In this document: in pieces, positions 36,901 through 47,300 of the stretch
Numbering within the stretch: position 1 is the stretch's first letter
How the letters are laid out: each line of letters opens with the position of its first letter
Origin: Pseudopithomyces maydicus
Lineage: Eukaryota; Ascomycota; Dothideomycetes; Pleosporales; Didymosphaeriaceae
DNA: 64,000 nt
Assembly: GCA_026873275.1 (NCBI GenBank)
Contig: JANTUC010000005.1
Coordinates: forward strand, 1,860,001-1,924,000
Direction: 5' to 3'
The notes under the pieces: generated by a model
Database searches by the model: none
Told to the model about the DNA's origin: nothing
The model's input: only the letters and a program-made list of their open reading frames with translations
Translations under genes and position numbers: made by a program

Positions 36901-38425
36901 TACAAACTCATTCGATTCGGATGCACCCGCTTCAAACACACCGGTGCCTGTCACCGGCGGTGGATTGTTCGGTGGATTGTTCGGCAATGCTCCGTCAATG
37001 GCTGCTCAGAGCTCACCCGGGGGTCTATTTGGCTCAGTCGCTACTGCTCCGAACAAACCAGCTTCGACTGGTAGTGGTCTTTTTAGCAACCTCGTACCTA
37101 TTCAGAATACCCCTTCTCGTCTATCTGATGGAGACTCATCTGCTCTAGGCTCGCCGAACCCTGTACCTCGCCCTCCATTTGTTGACAATACTAAATCATG
37201 GACTTTTCCGAGTAACTCTTCGCCTCCGGGGCCTGTGCCCACGCAACATTTTTCTCCACTGTCGTCTGTACCTGATGCTCAAGTTTGCAACAGTATATCA
37301 GTGACCCCCTCCGCGCCATCACGTCACAGCGCCGTCCCTCCGATGAAAAGAGGTCGACCCAGGTTGTCAGCGAAATCTGCCGCATCTAACCCCGTAACCG
37401 CGTCGGCACAATCGTCCCAGGAGTGGAAAATGGGAGCTTTCGCACAGCGAATGGTCCCGCAGTCGCAGCCAGTGCAAATGCAAATGGCACCACAGCAAAT
37501 GGCAATGCAAATGGTACAACCACAACCACAGCAGATGGCACCAGTGGGTCCCCAGCCAACGGGAATGGTACCACAACGGGAAACAACTCTGGACAAACGA
37601 CCGGCGGATGACAAGGCGCTTACGGACTATAATATGAGCCTCATGCTTCTCGAGCAGCAGAACAAGAAACGGCTACTCATGGCGCGCCAGGACGCACCCG
37701 AGCTCACCAACAATACTAACCAAACTGTACTAGACAGCTACCTACCGCAATATCAGCAAGAAATGCAATCTGCTGCCGCGATGCCATTGCCTGACGAAGA
37801 CGACGAGATGCTCGGACTCTCAATGCATGATGCGGGCAATACACTAGACAACTTCGATTTTGACTCGTTCGTCAAGGGCGCTGATCGTGATGTTACAGCA
37901 GGGAATCTGAATACACGTGCAACATACCTCGACACTGCATCGACATTCGAACCATTGTCATTCGCATCATCGCCAGCGATGGCCACACCAATGGCGCCAC
38001 ATAGAGCAGCGGGTTCGGCTCAGTTCCAGAACTTCTCTGCGACTCACATGAGTCCACAGACTGCTCCGAGCACGGATGAGGAGAGATCCGCTTTGCTGAT
38101 CAAGTTGCAGACTTTTGAGGGTTCGTGGGGCTGTGTTCCTTCTTTGTTTCTCGCTCTTCAACTCGATGAGGGTGAGGTAGAGAAGGCAAGGTCGGCATTC
38201 AATGGTGCGGTGATTGATGACCAGTCGAAGGCGAAGTGTGACAGGGTACAATGGGTCACGGCGTTGACTATCGTGTTCTTTGAGGATAAGTTGCGCAGCT
38301 TGCAAGGGAGTTGGGAATTGGTTGTGGACAAGGCTAGGAACTGGCTTGGGAACCAGGTAGGAAGCGGTCGCTTGGAGGAGATATTGGCTGGTGCTAGGAG
38401 CCACTACAATCAATGGGGAAAATAG
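33936..38425 (+). CDS. VIT and von Willebrand factor A domain protein with GLFG repeats, one apparent 1-nt frame break
   Basis: The VIT domain covers residues ~10-135 (LTQTFVNPSPTKAIREVKYVF, then DVTITYLGELKHD). The vWA domain starts near residue 287, with metal-site motif CDRSGSM and later MLTDGSIWDQ. A 51-nt in-frame intron is likely at 35478-35528 (GTAAGT...CTGAC...CCCAG). Then come ~15 [GS]-[LI]-F-G repeats (36200-37090), a Gln/Met-rich stretch, the segment YNMSLMLLEQQNKKRLLMAR, and a C-terminal domain around GSWGCVPSLFLALQLDEGE. The frame breaks at an A5 run (36030-36034): the upstream frame ends at 36116, while the downstream frame continues as KDGATEREKDGDWEFLEDE. Adding one base and removing the intron gives 1,479 codons. 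I infer one gene because fungal VIT-vWA proteins share this C-terminal part. The cellular role is unknown. Confidence 0.85.
36200..37090 (+). repeat. Coding GLFG/FG repeat tract within the VIT-vWA gene
   Basis: About fifteen degenerate units carry the core G-L-F-G, spaced by 15-30 residues of Ser/Thr/Ala/Gly/Gln-rich sequence such as SATPAASQGTSGGLFGSATT, two of which are almost exact repeats (~36540-36600 and ~36745-36805). The composition resembles the FG domains of Nup98-type nucleoporins. Confidence 0.85.
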
Positions 38426-38690
38426 ATGGAATGGGGAAGCATGGTGGATGGCGGAGTGTGGTTGAAAAGTTATTAATTGAATTTTGATCGCGTGAATGAT
38501 TTTTAAGTATCAGTCGAGATTATCAGACAGTCTTTATTTCAAAAGAATACTAGCGATCATTTTTGCAACTCGTTCACATCATAACAACATTGAAATTATT
38601 TCCACCCAACCCGACAATCACAAAGCTACGCTGCATATCCCAAAATGAACCCACTTGAGTAGAGATTTTTCCTATCCATCTCCCAACCCC

Positions 38691-39811
38691 CTATAAAAAC
38701 AACTCCTTATGCTGCACCTTCCTCACGAACTCGGGCGACGCCAATGTCAACGCCATGGTAACCCCGATAATCAAGCTCAGTATCGCAACGGCAAACAGAT
38801 GCACGGGTAATATCTGCTGTGTCGGTCGCGGACCAAATTCCTTCGGGGCCCATTTCCCCTTCCACTTCTTTATTGGCTTGATGTTGTTCTTCTGTCCGAA
38901 TTCGTACCCGCGCTTCATACCCGGGAGGCCGTCGATGCTGTACTGTGATTTATATGCCCAGTAGCTGGGACGGTGTTAGCTTCGACTCGACAACGTACGT
39001 GATCATGACACGATTACATGATCACCTGATAGCCGAAAAGGGGTAAGACAAGGAAGCCAGATACTTACCGATCCATACTCTCCTCCTCCTTCCCCTCCTT
39101 GAACTTCTTCTCCTTGGCCGCAAAGTGGTCGTCGAGAATAGTGCGCCACCCCTTCCACTCGTACGTCGGTACGCTGAACCCGCAGCTCGACCCGCACTGC
39201 TGCACGTCGATCAAGATGATGCTTCTGCTACCCGGGGGTTTCGACCTTGTGGTCGCGCACGAAGGCGTCCCATTCGGGGGTGCCGTTCTCGACGGCACGG
39301 CCGGTGCCCCAGATGCGGACGATCTTGGGAGGGCCGTCGAACTCGAGGAACATGATGCAGATGCGGCCGTTGTGGGGCTCGTGTCTGGTGAGTTAGTATA
39401 CACATACATGCATGTAGATTTATATTCAATGAGACGTTTCGATGGCGACTTTAGTGTGCAAAAACAAAAGTCTGATTCGTTTTCAAGCACAAGGAATATC
39501 CGTCTACGTTGTATGAAAATTTAATGAACTTACAAATGTGCATGCGTCTCGACGCCAGACCCCGTGAGATCAAGATACCAGAACTGAGTCGGTGACAGGA
39601 TGCCAAATTGTTTGCCGCCTTTTGGAGAAACTAGAAAGAGGAAATCAGTATATGCATAAAATAACTAAGGCATAATTCTTGAGTAGTACACGCGGTACAT
39701 ACTGTTAATGTGGCCGTCAGGAGACAGCGGGGCAGTGCCGACGAAGAGCATCTTCTGATCGAGAATCCATGACTTCAGAGACTCAGGTATCGTTTCATAA
39801 TAGACACCCAT
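38691..39811 (-). CDS. Pyridoxamine 5'-phosphate oxidase-family protein with C-terminal membrane anchor, one apparent 1-nt frame break
   Basis: Four exons: 39811-39703, 39630-39534, 39384-39069, 38964-38691, all with canonical splice sites. The first exons give the FMN-binding split-barrel pattern: ILDQKMLFVGTAPLSPDGHI, NISPKGGKQFGILSPTQFWY, then GRICIMFLEFDGPPKIVRIW and GTGRAVENGTPEWDAFV. The family continues with PGSRSIILIDVQQCGSSCGF, but at 39231-39238 (CCCGGGGG on the plus strand) the frame shifts by one surplus base; total exon length minus one base is divisible by three (264 aa). The C terminus has one hydrophobic segment, LFAVAILSLIIGVTMALTL, ~15 residues from the end. FMN-dependent oxidoreductase or flavin/F420-binding functions exist in this superfamily; the substrate is unknown. 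Confidence 0.85.
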
Positions 39812-40656
39812 GATGATGGTTTACAAGTAATTTTAATTTTTTAACCCAGTGAGCAGGGTGGCCCAAGGCAATTCAGTGTAGCTGTCGTAGCGATATATCC
39901 AGAGCTAGCTCGAACCCGTAGCGTTGGATGCGCGGCCGAGACGACTTGTTGACTCAAAGGGCGTGGCCAACACGTAAGAAACCCTTTCGCGACAACCAAA
40001 AGACTTCGCCAAGTTGCTTGTCAGCTTTACGACTGCGCAGTATCACTTCAAAATGCATGTTAGATATATCTTCTCCCTTGTGAGCTTCGCAGTGCCGGTG
40101 TCGGAGCCTACCTCGTGTGCGAATCTCGGAATGGATGCCTAGCAGGAAACTTGGTTCTCGGCTGGTCAGATTTAAGATCTGCAAGCTCGGTTGGCTAGAA
40201 ACGACTATGTATGGATGGACGTCCAAGCAATGAATTCAGGGTCGTGGGGTCAGCTACGGAAGCTTAGTGGAGTGGGCTGCGGAAGCTTTGTGGGGGAACG
40301 CACATCGTGTGGATGCAAGCCGAGGTCCGAAGCGCTAACTGGTTACAAACGGATCTTCGATTGTAGTTAGTCCTAGAAAGCGGGCTCAGTAGGTATTGCT
40401 GTAAAATAAAGAGTAGGCTTATGCGCGAGTTGGGAATCGCTGAGCTATCCAGCCAATGTTGCGTGACGAAATGAATGTCTTTCTTCTGTTTTAGGTAGTT
40501 GTATGCTTAGAAGTAGTTACCAGAACACTCAAAAATATATTCCGCATAAGCACAAGAATCTTTGTAGCTCGATAGTTTCTTCTCTCTATCTTTATCATAC
40601 CATACAAGATATTCGTTGCAGAGACAAAAAAACACAAAAAAGAAACTCTGATGTGA
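39812..40656. other. Intergenic, no gene recognised
   Basis: It lies upstream of the PPOX-family gene and downstream of the tRNA. A minus-strand ORF at 39954-40226 has no recognisable motif. A minus-strand T-rich run next to the tRNA (plus-strand A runs at 40625-40641) fits Pol III termination. Confidence 0.4.
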
Positions 40657-40735
40657 TGACCATGCCAGGGGTCGAACCTGGAATCTCTTGATTTACTTAT
40701 CGTAGTCAAGCGCCTTGCCATTGGGCCACATGGCC
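40657..40735 (-). tRNA. tRNA-Arg (ACG anticodon) with a short intron
   Basis: The minus-strand sequence folds as a cloverleaf of 79 nt. The acceptor arms GGCCATG and CATGGTC pair with one G-U. The T arm is CCAGG-TTCGACC-CCTGG. The D region GTGGCCCAATGGCAAGGC matches the A box of fungal tRNA-Arg. The anticodon stem is CTTGA/TCAAG with loop CTACGA; about 7 nt (TAAGTAA) inserted after position 37 is the expected place for a nuclear tRNA intron. The anticodon ACG would be read as ICG after editing to inosine. A T-run follows on the minus strand. Confidence 0.85.
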
Positions 40736-41001
40736 AGAAAATCCAATGCTGTTAAGCTATTTGATGAAGGAGAGATAAAATTACTGCAATATATACCACA
40801 TAATTTGAGCAGCGATAGATGAGTATATCAATACTGTCGTGGGGTAGCAGTGCCCCCAGCGTGCACTAGATACCCTAAGCGAGCGGCGCGCGTTGTTTGC
40901 CCATCCGAAACGTCATTTGCATCTGCTATCGAACATTGAGCATTGCACATTGATCCTATCTGAAACAAACATCTACAATCACTAAAGTACAATCACGTAA
41001 A

Positions 41002-43220
41002 TTACGAATATCCTACACCAACCTCACCAGGGAACGAAGCCCAAAACTCTTGCGTCGCGTCCCGCATCATCTCTTCCATGTCCGCACTAGTGAAATCAAA
41101 GTTTAAGTTAAACGCGTCGTCGTCTTCAAGCGGCGGAATAGCTTGCTGCCCGTTCCATCCTATACCGGTATAACCGTTTGGCGTCGACTCTTGCGGGGAG
41201 ATCAGGGATTGATGTGGTGCAGGCGTGCTGCTGGTAGGGACAGTGATACGCTAGTGTCTGGATTAGCGGCGCGGTCAAGGAATGTCAGGCAGGAAAGGAA
41301 GCCTACCTCTGGCGGAATGGTAGTGCGAACGACGTTTGCGTCGACCGGGGGTTTGGCATCGAGAGGCCTCTGTACAGGCGACGGCTGCAGAGCGCCGTAG
41401 TCAATCATAGCGCGGCGTAGCGCCTGCCGCTCGTCTGGTGACACGGCAGAGCCGTCCTGTCCCAACACGGAGCGGTAGTAAGCCTGCATACGCTTGATGG
41501 TCTCAAACCACGTGTGCGACATGGGCCATTGGTTTTTCATCTCCTTGAGGAACGTGCAACCCCGGATGACGCGGTCTCGGGCCTTCTCGGTGACTCGCGG
41601 GTCGTCCTCGCCCGACGGGAAATTGTAGCTGTATAGCATGACGCCGACGGCGGTGTAGATGGTGAAGCCGATCCAGGGGACCAGGCCGCGCAGGAAAAAG
41701 ACGCCGAAGGTGCGCATCTCTTCCAGCATGTCGAGCACCATGGACGCTTCATTGAAGAGGTCCCGGCGCGAGGACTTTTGCCAACTGAACCAACGATCGC
41801 GGTTGTCGTTGAACTGGTGAAGGGCTTCCTCGGGCGCATTCTGCGGACCTAGCACGGGCAAGTATGCGCGGTGGAGGAACATGGTGCTCATGAAGTAGAT
41901 GCAGTGCATGTAGCAGTATGCCTGACCCTGGTCGACGGCGTTGTGACTATGGAGGGAGAACAGTTCATACTGCAGGCGCGGTGGCAGGGAGCTCTTCCAG
42001 TTGCCCAGCTCGTACGTGAGGTGTTGGAATTGGGAGTAGTCGTCCCAAGGAAGTTGGTTCTTGAGCTCCTCGGAGCAGGCCCAGCGCGCAACCTTGCCCC
42101 AGATGTTGGCAGCGCGGAGACTGTAGGCGATGATGCCCAGCTCTCCGACAGCTAGGGACAGCGGGGGCATGTGAGTTGTGCCGTCGAGGCGCTGGGTACA
42201 CACGGGCTCGCCGAAGACGAAGTCCTCCCGCTCACACGGCAGCTGGATGGCCATATCTACGGCAGCCAGGGAGCGTTTGCGGCCGCGCCCTCCGCTCAGC
42301 AGCGAGTCCATCAGGAAGCAGGTCCAGGCGGTGCGGCGGCGCACCTCGGCCTCGATGAACTCCTCACGCGTGGGCTTGCGGTTGCGGGGCGTCTTGGGCT
42401 CCTGGGTGATGTCCATGACCTCGATGAGGCGGATGGCCATGCCGAGATAGATCCAGGCCCTGCGGCCGTTGCCGGCGCCCCAGTCGTGTCCGGTCAACAT
42501 CAGGAGGGCCTGCACGCGGCTAATGCTCGGCGTCTCGAGGTCCGACTGCAGGATCTGGCGGGCGTGGGCGGCGAAGGCATTGCTAGCCTCGATCTGGGTG
42601 CGGAAGGGCGTGGGGGGCTCGCGGACGAAGCTGGCGGGGTCAGCAAGGGGCGACTATGGGGTGGGTGGTGGTGGTGGTGGTGGTGGTGGAGGTGAGGGCT
42701 GGTGAACGTACCGGACTGCGAGGGCCAGCATGGCCCACACCATCCATGGCTCCAGCGAGCGGTCGCGGATGCGCAGCAGCAGGGTCGGGGTGTGGTGGAA
42801 GCTCCATTTGTAGCTGCAGCGCAGGTAGCTGTTGACGACCTCGTCGGTGAGCAGGTCGAAGGGGTCGAGGCTGTCGAGCAGAGATGCCGTCGCGGCTGGC
42901 GAGAGTGCCGATGCGGCAGCAGTGGGTTCGCTACCGGCCACTCGATAGGAGGCCTGCGGTGCAGCGCTGGATGCCGCCGGCGGCGTAGGGCCATCATCCT
43001 GTCTCGGCCGCTTCGGCCTGCGATGGATGGCGCTGGTCCCTGGCGGTGGGAACTCGCAGAGATCTGCCCTACCTGTTGCTTTGCATCGGTCGCAGGGCGG
43101 GGCGTCTGGGGCGCGTTAGCAGACAGGCGTCGCCGTCGATCCTCTGGGGAGCCCCAAACCGTTGTGGATGCATTTCTGCTTCGCGCTCCGGCAGGAGACG
43201 CACGCGACGGGATTGCGCAT
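41002..43220 (-). CDS. Zn2Cys6 fungal-specific transcription factor
   Basis: A nuclear DNA-binding regulator of unknown target. Four exons: 43220-43160, 43105-42712, 42630-41307, 41250-41002; all phases agree, 675 aa. The zinc cluster is at the N terminus: Cys7, 10, 17, 25, 28 and 37 (C-x2-C-x6-C-x7-C-x2-C-x8-C). It is completed only after intron 1 is removed, and intron 1 contains a CTAAC branch site and an in-frame stop. The middle-homology (fungal_trans) domain includes WIYLGMAIRLIEVMDI, EVRRRTAWTCFLMDSLLSGG and FGEPV. The C terminus has an acidic stretch (PPLEDDDAFNLNFDF) that could activate transcription. The nearest secondary-metabolism gene is ~18 kb away, so a cluster role is not implied. 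Confidence 0.93.
42661..42695 (+). repeat. GGT microsatellite inside an intron of the Zn2Cys6 gene
   Basis: A run of about nine GGT trinucleotides (CCA on the coding strand) sits in intron 2 (42711-42631) of the minus-strand gene. Confidence 0.9.
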
Positions 43221-44343
43221 CGCGATAGCAGCGCGCGGGCATGGATTGATGCGGTCGCTGTGGCCGCAGCCTCCATGGCTTCACCCTTCTCCATGCCCGT
43301 CCGTGGCGGCTCGTGCCGCGTCTCGCTTGCCCTATCAGCGACCATCTGCACTGGCCCCGACCGCCTGCCATGGGACGCTGCCTCCGCTGTCTCTTCTGTG
43401 CGCTTCAGCGCGCTTCCTGGGACCAATAGATTGCCCACTGCGCATGGCCAGGAGCATGGTCATCTACGTGTACTCGGGAGCGTGAATTTTGCCATGGTAC
43501 GTGGTAGCTGTCTCTCCCACACTAGGGCCTATGAGAACCAGCGACGACGTCCTCTCGAAGAACCACAAATCCAATATAGCAATTGAAGCCTCTGCTGACA
43601 AGCAAATAATGCCTTTTACAAATCATCGGGGAATTTGGCAACTGCTTATTTCATCGTCTATAGTCTCCGCTCTTAGTCACGATGGTGGGATCGACATTCA
43701 TTGCTTGGCAGAATGTCCTATGTGCCCTCACCCTAAATACATTGTATATATACCAAGAACCTTGCATTGTATCATCTCTATACATGTAACCACCTCCTGA
43801 TATCATCAAGTTCCTGGCTGCACACGAGATCTTTCTTTCTGGCTTCCCAATGTGAAGCCGTCCCTACGTGTATGGGCATCGTCACTGACGAGAATTCGTA
43901 CAATTAAGGCCATTATAACCATCTTCGTCGCTCAAAATCAATAAGAATCACGTTAATCTACCACCTTTCCACCATACATATAGGCTTGCTATGTTCTTGT
44001 TCCCCCTTCCACCTTCCCCCTCCGCCCGTTTGACGGCCCACGCACTTTTCAACCCTCAGACACTTACCCCAACACCAGAGCGCGACAGGTAAGACCACTC
44101 AACCTCCCCAATGCGTTTGTGGCAGGACTCCGTGCTCGGCACGAACCTGCCTGGCACGAACCTGCCTCGCACGCACTGTTATACACTTCCCTCGCGTCAC
44201 TCTCTCGCCCCTCCATCACTCTCCACACTCGCCTCTCCACCTCACCCGCCCACTTCAGTCTGTTACCACAGACAAGTGAGCACCCTCCAGCTGTCAGTAC
44301 CAGCTACTCACCCTGAGCTCCTGAGCCCGCGAGGCGCTTCGCC
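43221..44343. promoter_or_regulatory. Divergent promoter region between the Zn2Cys6 and CCCH genes
   Basis: A 1.1-kb interval between divergent start codons. The part nearest the CCCH gene (43990-44330) is strongly C/T-rich, typical of fungal promoters and 5' UTRs. A direct duplication of GGCACGAACCTGCCT is seen at ~44138-44166. No further gene was recognised. Confidence 0.4.
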
Positions 44344-47300
44344 ATGCCGGGACTCAGTGAGCTCTATTCATTGCGCAGCAACGGGCTCTACTCGTGGCTC
44401 AAGTCGCTCGACAAGGCGTTCGAGTCTTGGGACAACTTGACTGTACAGCAAAAGACAAAGCAGCAGTACGATCAGATTATCGACAGCGTCTTGAGCCACT
44501 ATTACATCCGCGGCCTATCGGAGACGCAACGGATAACGCGTTTGCACATCCAACCGGCAGTTCCTGTGAATCCGTTGAAGCGTAAGCTCGACCAAGTCGA
44601 AGCCGACGAGGAGCAGGTAGATATTGCCCAGGACCGTCCTAATCATACCCAGCGATACGAAGATGTAGGTCTGCCTCCATGAAATCTATTTCGTGTTCTG
44701 ACAGCATCTCTACAGAGTGAAACCCCTCGCAAGCAGCGCAAGGTCAAGCACGACGCCACCAAGTCCGGAAATCGTTGGGATCTCGTGTACATCTGGGCGG
44801 TGTCGTCTCCTCCGTTGTTTGTCACCCCACCTGAAGACCATGGCGACTGGAAGGTGGCGCAAAAGAAGTTCAGGACGCTTCTCAACCTCCGTCGGCCCAT
44901 CGAAACCACACAGCATAGGGTTCTTTTCCGGTTGATGAAGGAGAACCTTCGTGAGGTCTTCTTCTGGCAATGGGTTCGTTCCAACCGTTTGAGCCAAGTC
45001 TACCAGGTACCGAGGTCCATCAAGATCAATCTGGATTACATCCTTCAGCAAACCCCGCATGGCCGAATCACCAAGAACTGGGCAGCTTATAAGGAGCTGT
45101 GCTATGTCTGGAAAAACCTTTGCCAGTTTCTAGACAGCACCACTTGCCAGGATCTTCGTACTCAGTCGTTCCTCGAAGGCGCGGTAGTACCAGCTAGGAG
45201 AGCTCTTGAACTCTCAGCACGCTGCTACAAACATGGCATGGGTTTTCTTTCCCTACCATGGTCTTCTGCATCTCGATTCTCCGGTTTGTTAGAGGTCGCG
45301 CGAGCATCGCAGCCAGACCTTGACCGCATCAACCCCGCAGAAGATGTCATCGCTCCTCTGGCTCAAATGCAGTGGTACAACTTCATGCCGCCCATGGAAG
45401 CAGTACCTCTAGGAATTGACAAGCTCCCACTGGTCTCGCGTCCACCTCACGAGCCCGTAGCTGTCAAGGATACCTCAACAGCAGATTCACTTAAATATGA
45501 ATGTTTCAACGGCGCAGCGGAGCCCGAAAAAATCCTCTTTCAGAAGATCCGGAAGGAAGAACAGCAAGCCAGTTGGCTACGCACCAAGAGTATTCAAGCT
45601 CTTTATGACACCGTTTTCCATGTGTTGCCGAGCACTGCACCCGGGGCTGATACCAAAGCTGACTGGCAGTTCGATGAGAATGAGTCGAAGGAGTTTGGAC
45701 CTTTCACAATCAGCGATGTGGGTCCCTCCAAGCAAGAGTTCATAAACCAGTGCATTACTGCTCTTGAATACATTAGGGGTATCAATGTATTTGCGGTTGC
45801 GGCGGATCCCAAGTCTATCATGTACACCTGCATCCTCGAGCCGCTCTGCCAGGGACTTTATACCCTTCTCAAGTTCCAAACACCGCCTGAAGAGTTCGTT
45901 GGTCTTGCCAATGCTGTTTTGCCTTTCGAAGAGCTCAAGGTCAAGTTCCTCAATCCGGTCGACGAGATAGTCATCGCCGCACCCGATAGTCTTCCAGGAT
46001 CCGCAGCAGATCATCTCACGGCGTTTGATTTGATCGAAATGAGAGATTATGCACTCGGTACTCTTATTGACGCTCACTATCCTGCACCGCATTGGCCAAA
46101 GCCACAGCTCAGTAAACCTCCTTTTGGCAAATGGTTTTCTGAGGACTCGAGCACTCAAGCGGTAATCGAAGAAGACTCTTCTCATCCTCCTTCTTCTCTG
46201 TCTCCGTCTCCGTCTCCATCTCCTTCTCCGTCTCCTTCTCCGTCTCCTCCTTCTTCTCCTGCTCCTGCTCCTGAACCGGCCGTTGAACCGGCTCCTGAAT
46301 TTGCTCTTGAACCAGCTCTTGAACCCGCTCCTGAGTCTGTTCCTGAACCGGATCTTGGGCCTGCTCTTGAGCCTGCTCCTGCTCTTGAGTCTAATCCTGC
46401 TGCTGCTGTTGCTGATCCTGTTGATGCTCCCACTGATGCTCCCGCTGATGCTCCCGCTGCTGCTCCTACTCCAGGCGGCGATCCAAACAGCCGACGCCAC
46501 AAGCTTGAAAAGATCATCATCCGAGAGATCCCTAGAGCCCTTTACCCTGCAAATCTCAGCACGGTATGCAAGGCTTGGATTGACGGATACGACTACTATG
46601 CGAAATGGTTTAAAGACGAAGTGTTCGAAGGCAAAATAGAGCGGATTAAAAGCCACTGCTGGCCGCGCCATTGTAGAGATGGCACTTGTCCAAACCTTCA
46701 TCCAGATTTAATGGAGTTCCCCGGTCTTTGCCCACAGTGGCTACGAAACAGGTGTAATGACGTGGACTGCCAACTATCACACGATGACCCATTATATCCG
46801 CGCAACATGCACCTCGCGCGTCTGGAACCGAAGAAGCGCCCCAAGCCTATCAGCGTCTGTAGATTCTGGCAGAGCGGTGACTGCAGCTATGAAACTGGCT
46901 GTTCCAATAGACATTCTCTCCCAAACGGCCAGAGCAGTTTCCGCTGTCCGTTCTACATCGAGGGTCAATGCCGAAACCTGGACGATAGGTGCCAATTCAA
47001 GCATGACAAGGAGGCTCTTCCTCGGCCTTCCTTGTACTGCTCACCTTACATTGAGCCCACAGCTCCTGAGGATCAACCAGACCGTAGGCCTCTCAGCCAC
47101 GCCCAGCCTTCTTTCGGAGGAAACGTGACAATTATGTGTCTGAATATGATACAGACCGGGAAGTGTTGGCGCCAGGACAAGTGTTGGCTTGAACACGACC
47201 TTCGAGGCATGCCGATCACTTGGAAGCGGGATCCGACCAAGAAAATCCCTGACTCGCTGACCGTGACATGGAGACCGGAAGACGAACCGGTGAACCCTGA

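Noticed and set aside
39208..39240. A ~32-nt intron (GTAGCA...GTGCAG) to explain the PPOX frame break
   Set aside because: It is too short for a fungal intron, lacks a branch site and would delete conserved residues (SRSIILIDVQ). One surplus base explains everything.
42500..43586. Long plus-strand and alternate-frame ORFs over the 5' half of the Zn2Cys6 gene
   Set aside because: They are shadows. Only the minus-strand frame, after removing two introns, gives a complete zinc cluster joined to the fungal_trans domain.
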